40,691 nucleotides of DNA from assembly GCA_012522275.1 (NCBI GenBank), contig JAAYKU010000147.1, positions 1-40,691 of the forward strand, read 5' to 3'. The notes beneath the pieces were generated by a model. It did not search any database, was not told where the DNA came from, and worked only from the letters and a program-made list of their open reading frames with translations. The position numbers and the translations under genes were made by a program. The stretch comes from Smithella sp. (GTDB lineage: Bacteria; Desulfobacterota; Syntrophia; Syntrophales; Smithellaceae). Positions 16,430 to 23,837 of this stretch are shown piece after piece. Positions within the stretch are counted from its first letter, which is position 1; each line of letters begins with the position of its first letter.

Positions 16430-18070
16430 TTGGTAACCTTAATATCTTTTGTTGTTTTACTCGGGATACTCATTTTCGTACATGAACTGGGGCATTTTCT
16501 GGTGGCGCGCGCCTGCGGTGTCGGCGTGGAGAAGTTTTCCCTGGGCTTCGGACGTAAAATTATCGGGAAAAAAATAGGAGAAACTGAATATGTCATCTCC
16601 TGGATCCCCCTGGGCGGGTATGTAAAGCTTCTCGGGGAAGCAGGTGCGGAGGAACTTCCCCCCGAAGATGCAAAGCGCTCCTTTTCCGTCCAACCGCCGT
16701 GGAAGCGTCTGCTTATCGTGCTGGCCGGGCCATTTTCCAATTTTTTTCTGGCGCTGGTCATCTTCTGTATTGTGTTTGTTTATGGTCTTCCTAACCTGGC
16801 CCCGATTGTCGGAATGACTTTGCCCGGCTCGGCTGCGGGAGAGGCGGGCATTGTTGCCGGGGACACCATCACCTCCATTGATGGCAAAAAAATATCCTAC
16901 TGGACAGAAATCGACGAGATCTTACAGGCCTCCAAAGGAAAAGATCTGTCGGTGGGTGTCCGGCGCGGCGATGAAGAAAAAACCGTCATGGTAAAACCGC
17001 GCCTTACCGGCGTGAAAGATATCTTCGGCAAGGAAGATTCCGTTTACCGTCTGGGGATTTCTCCTGTGAGCCATACATTGGCGGTGATCGGTGAGATGCC
17101 GGAAGGCTCCGCCGCCAAGGAGGCGGGGATGCTCCGGGGCGATACGATACTTTCCATCGACGGTCGGAAAATAACCTACTGGGATGAGATCAGGCCGGTC
17201 GTGTTCGCTTCTGAAGGCAAAGAACTTGAGGTGATCGCCCGAAGAGGCGCCGTGGAGAAAACCTTTACCGTCAAACCCAAAGCATCCCGTGAAAAGAATG
17301 TGTTAGGCGAAGAGGTCTCCGTTTATCTCATTGGAATCCAGGCGGCGGGAAATACTCATGCCGTCGTCGGGCAGATAAAACCGGATTCGCCGGCCCACAA
17401 AGCTGGTTTCCTGCAGGGTGATAAAATCATTTCAGCCGACGGAAAGAAGGTTTTTTGCTGGGAGGACATGGAGGACATTTTTAAAGATGCTTCCGGCGAC
17501 GGGCTGCAATTCGTCGTGCTGCGCGGCGGGAGGCAAATGACTTTAACTGTAACGGGCGGGCGGAAAGGTCCGGCCGGCATCGGAAAAGAAACGGCCGCCA
17601 TGGGGTTATACCCGGAAAAGGGCGAAGTCATCGAAAGAAAAAATCCCGCGGCTGCTTTTGTTTCCTCATTGGACAGGACATGGGAATTCAGCAAACTGAC
17701 GGTTGTCGTCATTGCAAAGATGATCAAAGGCGCAGTTTCGCCGCGGACGCTCGGAGGCCCGATCTTCATCGCTCAGACAGCGGGCAGGCAGGCCAGGGAG
17801 GGCGTCGTCAGTTTTATCCTTTTTATGGCCATTCTTTCCATCAATCTCGGTGTCATCAACCTCTTTCCCGTGCCTGTTCTGGACGGGGGGCATGTCCTTT
17901 TCTACCTTATTGAAATAGTGACCAGAAGGGCGATTCCACAGAAGGTGAAGGAGTGGTCGACTCAGATTGGTTTCGTTGTTTTACTGATGCTGATGCTGTT
18001 TGTCATCATGATCGACATCGAAAGACTAGATATCAAGTTTATCAATGACGCACTGAAATTTTTCAAATAG
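16430..18070 (+). CDS. rseP: RseP-type site-2 intramembrane zinc protease with three PDZ domains
   Basis: RseP cleaves transmembrane segments of anti-sigma factors and remnant signal peptides at the inner membrane. The catalytic HELGH is at 18-22, the GGYVKLLGE beta-loop at 62-70, and the third zinc ligand region NLFPVPVLDGGH at 477-488. Between them lie three PDZ-like units (about 123-190, 215-283, 310-375). Units 1 and 2 also share linkers of the VKP...VYRLGIS/VYLIGIQ type, pointing to internal duplication. At 546 residues it is longer than the usual single- or double-PDZ forms of about 350-450. The start is a TTG at 16430 after GAGAGGG, with no better alternative. tsaB follows directly. 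The substrate is unknown. Confidence 0.93.
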   Translation: MVTLISFVVLLGILIFVHELGHFLVARACGVGVEKFSLGFGRKIIGKKIGETEYVISWIPLGGYVKLLGEAGAEELPPEDAKRSFSVQPPWKRLLIVLAGPFSNFFLALVIFCIVFVYGLPNLAPIVGMTLPGSAAGEAGIVAGDTITSIDGKKISYWTEIDEILQASKGKDLSVGVRRGDEEKTVMVKPRLTGVKDIFGKEDSVYRLGISPVSHTLAVIGEMPEGSAAKEAGMLRGDTILSIDGRKITYWDEIRPVVFASEGKELEVIARRGAVEKTFTVKPKASREKNVLGEEVSVYLIGIQAAGNTHAVVGQIKPDSPAHKAGFLQGDKIISADGKKVFCWEDMEDIFKDASGDGLQFVVLRGGRQMTLTVTGGRKGPAGIGKETAAMGLYPEKGEVIERKNPAAAFVSSLDRTWEFSKLTVVVIAKMIKGAVSPRTLGGPIFIAQTAGRQAREGVVSFILFMAILSINLGVINLFPVPVLDGGHVLFYLIEIVTRRAIPQKVKEWSTQIGFVVLLMLMLFVIMIDIERLDIKFINDALKFFK

Positions 18071-18071
18071 T

Positions 18072-18773
18072 ATGCTGACACTCGCTTTTGACACATCGGC
18101 CAAAACCGCTTCCGTTGCCGTTCTAGAAGATGACATTGTCGTATATGACGTAATGATCAACGCCGGGAAAAACCATTCAGAGGTTCTCCTGCCCGCAATC
18201 GGGCAGGCCTGCGCCGGCAGCGGTGTTCACATACGGCAGATCGATCTGTTTGCCTGCACGCTGGGGCCCGGCTCCTTTACCGGCTTGCGCATCGGGCTGA
18301 GCACGCTCAAAGGGCTCATGATGGCGACAGGAAAACCCGGTGCGGGAGTTTCGTCCCTGCATGCTCTGGCGTTAAACGCGCGCCATAGCACGGGCACTGT
18401 TGCTGCGATGATGGATGCGGGCCGCGGCCAGGTCTATCTGGCCTATTTCCGTTCAGATGAGGACGGTTTTTTGCATCCGCTCGGCCCGGAGACGGCAACG
18501 GCGCCGCAAAATATTGCTGATTGCCCTTATGAAGAGGTTGTTTATGTAGGCGACGGGGCCGTTAAATATGCCGCGGTGATCAACTCGTCTCCCGGAAGGA
18601 ATCAGCTTGTCTTTGCCGAAAGTCAGTTTATTCGCGCCTGGGCTGTAGGGCTGTTGGCCGTGGAAAAATATCGGAGCCGCGATCTTTTAGATATACAAAA
18701 AACCACACCTGTTTACTTGCGGCCTGCGGATGCAGCGCCGGGTAAGCCTGTTTTTCCGCGTCAGACTGTTTAA
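18072..18773 (+). CDS. tsaB: tRNA threonylcarbamoyladenosine biosynthesis protein TsaB
   Basis: TsaB is the non-catalytic partner of TsaD in forming t6A37 of ANN-decoding tRNAs. The 233-residue protein has the ASKHA-fold start LAFDTSAKTASVAV, the NHSEVLLPAI segment and the family signature GPGSFTGLRIGLSTLKGL. The ATG at 18072 is one base past the rseP stop, so it ends the long + strand cluster. Its last four bases overlap the end of the convergent TPR gene. TsaD, TsaC and TsaE are not in the window. Confidence 0.95.
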   Translation: MLTLAFDTSAKTASVAVLEDDIVVYDVMINAGKNHSEVLLPAIGQACAGSGVHIRQIDLFACTLGPGSFTGLRIGLSTLKGLMMATGKPGAGVSSLHALALNARHSTGTVAAMMDAGRGQVYLAYFRSDEDGFLHPLGPETATAPQNIADCPYEEVVYVGDGAVKYAAVINSSPGRNQLVFAESQFIRAWAVGLLAVEKYRSRDLLDIQKTTPVYLRPADAAPGKPVFPRQTV

Positions 18774-19690
18774 GAAGATGTCCGGCTTTTTCTTTCTTCC
18801 TGGATCTTGTCCAGGAGCTTTTCCGCTTTGGGGTGGAAAGGGTTCAATGAAATGACAAAATTCAGTCTGCGGATGATTTCATCTAGTTTGGCGTTTTCCG
18901 GCGAGACGCGGAAAAGAGCGTACTGCAAAGCGGCCAGATTGAAATTTGTCTCTTCGTGGAAGGGATTGATTAAAAGTGATTTCCGGTAAAAGTCCAGCGC
19001 TTCCGGATATTCCTTGCTGAATTCTCGAATCAGGCCCAGGCTGTTGCAGACTGAGGCGTTTTCCGGATCCAGTTTGAGAACTTTTTTGAACAATGCCTCG
19101 GCCGCCGCATAATTTCCCCATTGAAAATTAATTCTGCCCATGTTGTAGAGGGATTTGATGTGACCGGGATTCTTTCTGGTGATCTCCTCGTACTGCTGTA
19201 TCGCCTCATCAAACATATCGTGTGTGTCATATAAAACAGCCAGGCAGAAGCGGGGTGTTTCATTGTCCGGGTCCATGTCCACGGCTTTTTTATACTGTTT
19301 GACCGCGTCGTGATAATTTCCCTGCAGCTCGTAAAGATGACCGATGTTGATGACGGCCTCCAGGTTGCCGGTATCCACGGACAGGGCCTTTTCATAATAC
19401 TGCCTGGCCATGTCCGGCCTGTCCATTTTTTCATAGACATAGCCTGTGTTGTTAAAGGCCCCGGCGGTGTGCGGCGCGATTTCAAGTATCTTGAGAAAGC
19501 ATTTCAATGCCTCTTCGAAATCTTCTTTTTCCAGGTAAATGAAGCCCATATTGGTGTAGGCATCGGTCACATTTTCGTTTTTGGTAATGAGGTTTTTGTA
19601 GTGGGAAATGACAAGTTCATAATCTTCAGCATGACGTTCCTTATTTTTTCCAGGACGTTTTTTTTGTGCGGCTTTATCCGTTTTTATCAT
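18770..19690 (-). CDS. Tetratricopeptide repeat protein
   Basis: The 306-residue protein is made almost wholly of TPR units from about residue 27 to 290. Examples are VTDAYTNMGFIYLEKEDFEEALKC, AGAFNNTGYVYEKMDRPDMA and ASVCNSLGLIREFSKEYPEA (helical pairs with the W/L-G-Y-A-F pattern). It has a basic N terminus (KTDKAAQKKRPGKNKERH) and no signal peptide, so it is probably a cytoplasmic or membrane-associated scaffold. The ATG at 19690 follows AGAAGGG. It lies 24 nt after the ExeA-like ATPase gene and is probably its cotranscribed partner. TPR proteins act as adaptors; the specific function is unknown. Confidence 0.85.
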   Translation of the reverse strand: MIKTDKAAQKKRPGKNKERHAEDYELVISHYKNLITKNENVTDAYTNMGFIYLEKEDFEEALKCFLKILEIAPHTAGAFNNTGYVYEKMDRPDMARQYYEKALSVDTGNLEAVINIGHLYELQGNYHDAVKQYKKAVDMDPDNETPRFCLAVLYDTHDMFDEAIQQYEEITRKNPGHIKSLYNMGRINFQWGNYAAAEALFKKVLKLDPENASVCNSLGLIREFSKEYPEALDFYRKSLLINPFHEETNFNLAALQYALFRVSPENAKLDEIIRRLNFVISLNPFHPKAEKLLDKIQEERKSRTSS

Positions 19691-19714
19691 AGTGAACCCT
19701 TCTGAACGGCAAAG

Positions 19715-21235
19715 TTACATCGACAGCCTTTTGAGTATGGAGTCTTTTATTTCATTCCAGATATAGACCGGGTCCGACTGCGGCGAAGCGGTGAGCTGCG
19801 GGTTGTTTTTCAGAAGCTTTGCGGCCCAGAAGCCGGCCGACTTCAGTGCGCTTTCCCGGTTGAAGGATTTTACCCGCTGCAGTATCTCTTGGGGAATGTC
19901 CAGGCGTATCGTATGCCCGCCGATGGTGATTTCATCAATTTTTCCCTCGTCGTCTGATGCCGGTTTTTCATCGTCAGGCGGAAGCTCTTCTTTGGATGTT
20001 TGTGTTTCAGCTCCCGCTTCAGTTTCAATAATTATACTTTCCGCTTCTGCGTCACCTTCGTGCCGGGCTAGGGATTCAGGATTCAATTTCGGCGCGGCGA
20101 CTGTTTCAGCATCGTCAACGACTGCAGGCAGAGAATCCCGTGCGTCAGTCCCCTGTGTCAGCAAAGGGGCGGGGGGAGGCTCAAAACCGACAGGAGTTTC
20201 AGTTTCAGTTTCCTGTGCGGCAAACGGCGTCTGTCCGGCATCTCTCGACTCCGTTGCATCAAGCGGGGGGTTCTCCTCAACCGGTTTTTTTTCATTATCG
20301 GCGGTTGACTGAGCGGAGATCATCTCGATGACCTCTTCGGTCATTTCAACAACATCTGAGATCTCAAAATCATCGGGAGCGCAGCGTGGTTTGCGTCTTT
20401 GAATGGCCGCCTCGCCCAGTTTCTTAAATCTTTGGGCCGCCTGCGAGACCAGTTCGGCAGATACCTGTGTTAAACCGCCGCCGGCGGCTTCTATCATACA
20501 CAATTTGCATATCCTGTTGACAAGACGCGGCACCCCCTCGTCCGAATTTTCCCAGATGGCCCGGATACTTTCAGTCGGGAAAATCATTTTTTGTGTGCCG
20601 GCCAGATGCAGCCTCGTTTCGACATATTTTTTTACCGCTTCCGGCGACGGGAGTTTATCGATACGGCCGTAAATGCCGATGCGCTGAAACAGATTCTCCC
20701 TTTTGGGATGTTCGAGGCGACGCGCCAGTTGTGTCTGGCCGGCCAGCACCAGAGTGAAAAGATTTCTCTGATCATCCTGCATGCTGGTCAGAAGGCGCAA
20801 ATTGTCCAGATTGGCAGGTGACAGTGAATCAGCCTCATCGATGAAAATAACGATTTTCCGCCCTTTTTCCATTGTCTTGAACAGGAGACGATGAAAGGTC
20901 TGCAGCAGATGGACTTTTCTGTTCTCCGCGCACGGTTCACCGGTAATCTGGCTGATGATTTCCTTAAGCAGCCGGGCAAAAGGTATGGAAGGGCTTGTGA
21001 TCAGGACAGGCTTGTATTTATCTGTCTCAAGGGAGTCCATAATCACCTTGAGCGCGAGCGTCTTGCCGGATCCGACCGCGCCGATGATGACGACAAAGTC
21101 CTCATCGGCCTGTTTGATTCCGAAAACCGTTTCCGCAATCACCTTTTCCATGGATTCGTGGCAATCCGCGTACATGGAAGGATCCGGCACATTGTCAAAC
21201 GGCGCTTTTTGTAAATTCCAGTAGTCTAAATACAT
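19715..21235 (-). CDS. ExeA/GspA-like AAA ATPase with unusual C-terminal part
   Basis: The N-terminal 280 residues match the ExeA/GspA group of AAA ATPases. These include the start YLDYWNLQKAPFDNVPDP, Walker A GAVGSGKT (52-59), Walker B IVIFIDEAD (128-136) and sensor-like LVLAGQTQLARRL. ExeA proteins place type II secretion secretins through peptidoglycan. Here the protein (506 residues) has a long Glu/Pro/Thr-rich linker (about 300-430) and a C-terminal segment (about 435-506) with no peptidoglycan-binding motif I recognise. No transmembrane helix is obvious. It leads an operon with a TPR gene, and no gsp genes are near. Related ATPases occur in exopolysaccharide and pilus systems, so the system it serves is open. 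Confidence 0.82.
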   Translation of the reverse strand: MYLDYWNLQKAPFDNVPDPSMYADCHESMEKVIAETVFGIKQADEDFVVIIGAVGSGKTLALKVIMDSLETDKYKPVLITSPSIPFARLLKEIISQITGEPCAENRKVHLLQTFHRLLFKTMEKGRKIVIFIDEADSLSPANLDNLRLLTSMQDDQRNLFTLVLAGQTQLARRLEHPKRENLFQRIGIYGRIDKLPSPEAVKKYVETRLHLAGTQKMIFPTESIRAIWENSDEGVPRLVNRICKLCMIEAAGGGLTQVSAELVSQAAQRFKKLGEAAIQRRKPRCAPDDFEISDVVEMTEEVIEMISAQSTADNEKKPVEENPPLDATESRDAGQTPFAAQETETETPVGFEPPPAPLLTQGTDARDSLPAVVDDAETVAAPKLNPESLARHEGDAEAESIIIETEAGAETQTSKEELPPDDEKPASDDEGKIDEITIGGHTIRLDIPQEILQRVKSFNRESALKSAGFWAAKLLKNNPQLTASPQSDPVYIWNEIKDSILKRLSM

Positions 21236-21258
21236 AGCTTCCCGTTATTTTTTCTAAC

Positions 21259-21287
21259 AATATACCCGGCCTTGCCGGAAAAAACAA
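21259..21287 (-). promoter_or_regulatory. Candidate promoter of the ATPase-TPR operon
   Basis: On the minus strand TTGTTT (21287-21282) and TATATT (21264-21259) are 17 nt apart, with the -10 about 24 nt upstream of the ATPase start. The spacer contains a CCGGCAAGGCCGG-like inverted repeat. The -35 is only partly conserved. Confidence 0.45.
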
Positions 21288-21433
21288 CCCCCGCCCGTTT
21301 ACGACAGATTAAATCACAGACATTTACGGGTAATCCAAGTTTGTAAAAGCCGCGCCGCTGCAACTAACTTACGGATTAAAATCGCTCCCAATACTGTTAT
21401 CGAATTAATTCAATGAAAACTAAATTAACCGGG

Positions 21434-21449
21434 GGTGACCTCAGTCACA
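21434..21449. promoter_or_regulatory. Crp-like palindrome GGTGA-N6-TCACA
   Basis: GGTGA and TCACA with a six-base spacer match 9 of 10 conserved positions of the E. coli CRP box. It overlaps the stop codon of the Crp/Fnr-family gene and lies about 190 nt upstream of the proposed ATPase-operon promoter. The same bases form a GTGAC/GTCAC hairpin in the crp-like mRNA, so an RNA 3'-end role is an alternative. Confidence 0.4.
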
Positions 21450-22143
21450 AAACCCTGACTCTGTCGAAGAAGGAGTGCTTTAAAAGGAAATATTTGTGGT
21501 CGATCATTTCTATTTCCCCTGCTTTCATCATGGAACTGATGATCCTGCTGGCCGTCTCCCGGGAGACGGCTGCAAAGTTAGCTACATCCTTATGGGTCAG
21601 TTTGATATGAATGATCGTGCCGTTTTTTTCATCAGTGCCGAATTTCTGGCTGAGCATCTTCAAAGCGGCGCGCACTTTGTCACCTGCTTCCGCAAAACCG
21701 AAAATATTCAGCATGGACCAGGCATCCCTGAGCCGCAGACACAGAAGCGAGATGATCTGCTGGAGACTTTTTTCATTGCTCATGATGAATTTGTTAAAAT
21801 TGGCCCTGGTCATAAAACCGATTGTGCAGTCATCCATCGCGATAATCGTGGCCGGCGATGTCCTGCCGTCCAGAATGGCCATTTCGCCGAAATAGTCGTA
21901 CCGCTTGTGAATGGCCAGCATCAGCTCTTTGCCCGCTTCATTGTACCTGATGACCTTGACTCTGCCGGTAATTATGAAATAAAAATACGACGGGTCGTCC
22001 TCTTCGAGCAGAATCACCTGATTCTTCAGAAATTTTCTGACAATGACCACGGATTCAATTTCTGACAGCTCTCTGGGTGAAAGGCACGCCAGAAAGGGTA
22101 TATTTTTGCAAATTTTCAAAAACTCATCTGTTGTGAATTTCAT
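21445..22143 (-). CDS. Crp/Fnr-family transcriptional regulator
   Basis: The 232-residue protein has an N-terminal cyclic-nucleotide-binding beta-barrel, with the phosphate-binding cassette FGEMAILDGRTSPATI (Gly-Glu and Arg-Thr as in cAMP binders), a dimerisation helix, and a C-terminal winged helix. The recognition helix is AAVSRETASRIIS, whose Arg-Glu...Arg spacing equals R180/E181/R185 of E. coli CRP. It has no Fnr-type N-terminal cysteine cluster, although C11 and C19 are present in KICKNIPFLACLS. I take the ATG at 22143; a GTG at 22200 adds 19 residues outside the domain. It is divergent from the cyclotransferase gene across 87 nt. Whether it binds cAMP or another ligand is unknown. Confidence 0.87.
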   Translation of the reverse strand: MKFTTDEFLKICKNIPFLACLSPRELSEIESVVIVRKFLKNQVILLEEDDPSYFYFIITGRVKVIRYNEAGKELMLAIHKRYDYFGEMAILDGRTSPATIIAMDDCTIGFMTRANFNKFIMSNEKSLQQIISLLCLRLRDAWSMLNIFGFAEAGDKVRAALKMLSQKFGTDEKNGTIIHIKLTHKDVANFAAVSRETASRIISSMMKAGEIEMIDHKYFLLKHSFFDRVRVL

Positions 22144-22230
22144 GTATTTAATTTTACAGGAAATAATTTCAGATAGCAAATGCTTTATTGGAGAGCGCAC
22201 TTATTGTATAAAAACCAGGGGGGCATACGG

Positions 22231-23097
22231 ATGAAATCTCATTGTTTCACAGATATAAAACCAGTGCGTGCAGGTGTCATCGTATTCGTCGTTACACTGA
22301 TGCTGATTTTTCTGCCCGAGGCGCTTGAGGCAAATCACGTAAACCGCAAAATGCAGTCAGCCTTTTTAAAATCGCTGAAAACCGTGGCTCCGGTAGCCTC
22401 TGTCCGCGTCAAAAACGTCTATCCGCATGATGCAGGTGCTTTCACTCAGGGACTGTTTTTTTATCAGGGGCATTTTTATGAGTCGACCGGCCTTTACGGC
22501 AAGTCGGTGCTGGCCCGCAAGGATATACAAACAGGAAAAACCCTTCGCGAAATCCGTCTCCCTGACAAATATTTCGGTGAAGGCATTGCCCTGCTGAAAG
22601 GGAAAATATACCAGCTGACCTGGCGGGAGCGGACCGTCTTTGTCTATGAAGCGGACTCATTGAAAAGAACCGATCAATTCGCCTGTCCGGGTGAGGGTTG
22701 GGGATTGACCACCGACGGCAGACATCTGCTGATGAGCGACGGCTCATCGGCAATCACCTTCCGGGATCCGGATACGTTTGCCGTGATCAGGGCCATAACC
22801 GTCCATGACGGTGACACGCCCGTAGGCGGCCTCAACGAACTGGAATACATCGCGGGCGAAATTTGGGCAGTTGTTTTCATGCAGGACGTCATTGCCCGGA
22901 TATCCCCGGCCGACGGCCGGGTTGCCTCCTGGGTTGACTTAAGCTCGCTTCGCCGCCTGATTCAACCTCATGTTCAGGCGGATGTGTTAAACGGGATTGC
23001 TTATGACGCAAAGACGGGGCGGGTTTTTGTGACGGGAAAATTCTGGCCGCAGTTATTCGAAATCCAGTTGGTCCCGGCAGGCTCAGCAAAACCTTAA
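22231..23097 (+). CDS. Exported glutaminyl-peptide cyclotransferase (plant/papaya type)
   Basis: This enzyme family turns N-terminal glutamine of peptides into pyroglutamate, using a five-bladed beta-propeller. The 288-residue protein has an N-terminal signal peptide (hydrophobic core about 14-28, likely cleavage after ALEA near residue 34), then family motifs: YPHDAGAFTQGLFF, YESTGLYGKS, YFGEGIALL, GEGWGLTTDG, LNELEYI, and VLNGIAYDAKTGRVFVTGKFWP near the end. The ATG at 22231 is set by AGGGGGG seven bases upstream. It should act in the periplasm. The divergent Crp-like regulator suggests shared control. The natural substrate in bacteria is unclear. Confidence 0.9.
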   Translation: MKSHCFTDIKPVRAGVIVFVVTLMLIFLPEALEANHVNRKMQSAFLKSLKTVAPVASVRVKNVYPHDAGAFTQGLFFYQGHFYESTGLYGKSVLARKDIQTGKTLREIRLPDKYFGEGIALLKGKIYQLTWRERTVFVYEADSLKRTDQFACPGEGWGLTTDGRHLLMSDGSSAITFRDPDTFAVIRAITVHDGDTPVGGLNELEYIAGEIWAVVFMQDVIARISPADGRVASWVDLSSLRRLIQPHVQADVLNGIAYDAKTGRVFVTGKFWPQLFEIQLVPAGSAKP

Positions 23098-23175
23098 TTG
23101 CCTTGACCTTGCGGGTATTATGCAATATAAACGCGCCAGCTTACATTAAAAAAGAACAGGGAGCCGTAAAAAACA

Positions 23176-23823
23176 ATGCGCATCATACTTCTGGGCGCAC
23201 CGGGCGCGGGTAAGGGCACGGTGGCCAAACTGCTTGAGGAGTTTGACGGTTCAGTGCAGATTTCCACGGGCGATATTCTGCGCAGTGCCGTTAAGGAAGA
23301 AACGACACTCGGGAAGAAAGCGAAAGATTACATGGACCGGGGGGATCTGGTGCCTGATTCTCTGATTATGGAAATCATGGAGGCAAGGCTCAAAGAACCT
23401 GACTGCCAGAAGGGTTTTATTCTCGACGGTTTCCCGCGGACAATTGCACAGGCCGAAGAGCTCAAAAAACTGCTCGGCAGGCTGGGTGTCAGTCTGGATT
23501 TTGTGGCCAACCTCGAAGTGCCCCGGGAAATCATTCTAGAGCGGTTGACGACCCGTCGCACCTGCTGCAATCCATCTTGCCAGGCCATTTACAATCTTAA
23601 AAATAATCCCCCCCGGCAGGACGGAACCTGTCTGCTGTGCGATCACGAAACCATACAGAGGGACGACGAAACGGTCGAGGCCATCAATAACCGTCTGGAA
23701 ATTTACAATCAGAAAACGGCGCCCCTGATCGGCTATTACGAAAAAGAAGGATTGTTAAAAAATTTTCTCTCACTCGTCGCTGATGACACGGTCTCAGAAA
23801 TCAAGAAGGCCATAAGCGCCTGA
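23176..23823 (+). CDS. adk: Adenylate kinase
   Basis: Adk interconverts AMP+ATP and 2 ADP. The 215-residue long-type enzyme has the P-loop GAPGAGKGT, the AMP-site STGDILR and GFILDGFPRT segments, and a LID domain carrying four or more cysteines (RRTCCNPSC and GTCLLC), so it probably binds structural zinc as in Gram-positive and many deltaproteobacterial enzymes. QRDDETVEAINNRLEIY gives the LID/core hinge residues. The ATG at 23176 has AGGGAG further upstream. It is not in the usual ribosomal secY-adk context; the helicase gene follows after 14 nt. Confidence 0.96.
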   Translation: MRIILLGAPGAGKGTVAKLLEEFDGSVQISTGDILRSAVKEETTLGKKAKDYMDRGDLVPDSLIMEIMEARLKEPDCQKGFILDGFPRTIAQAEELKKLLGRLGVSLDFVANLEVPREIILERLTTRRTCCNPSCQAIYNLKNNPPRQDGTCLLCDHETIQRDDETVEAINNRLEIYNQKTAPLIGYYEKEGLLKNFLSLVADDTVSEIKKAISA

Positions 23824-23837
23824 GCGCAGTTCTTTCA

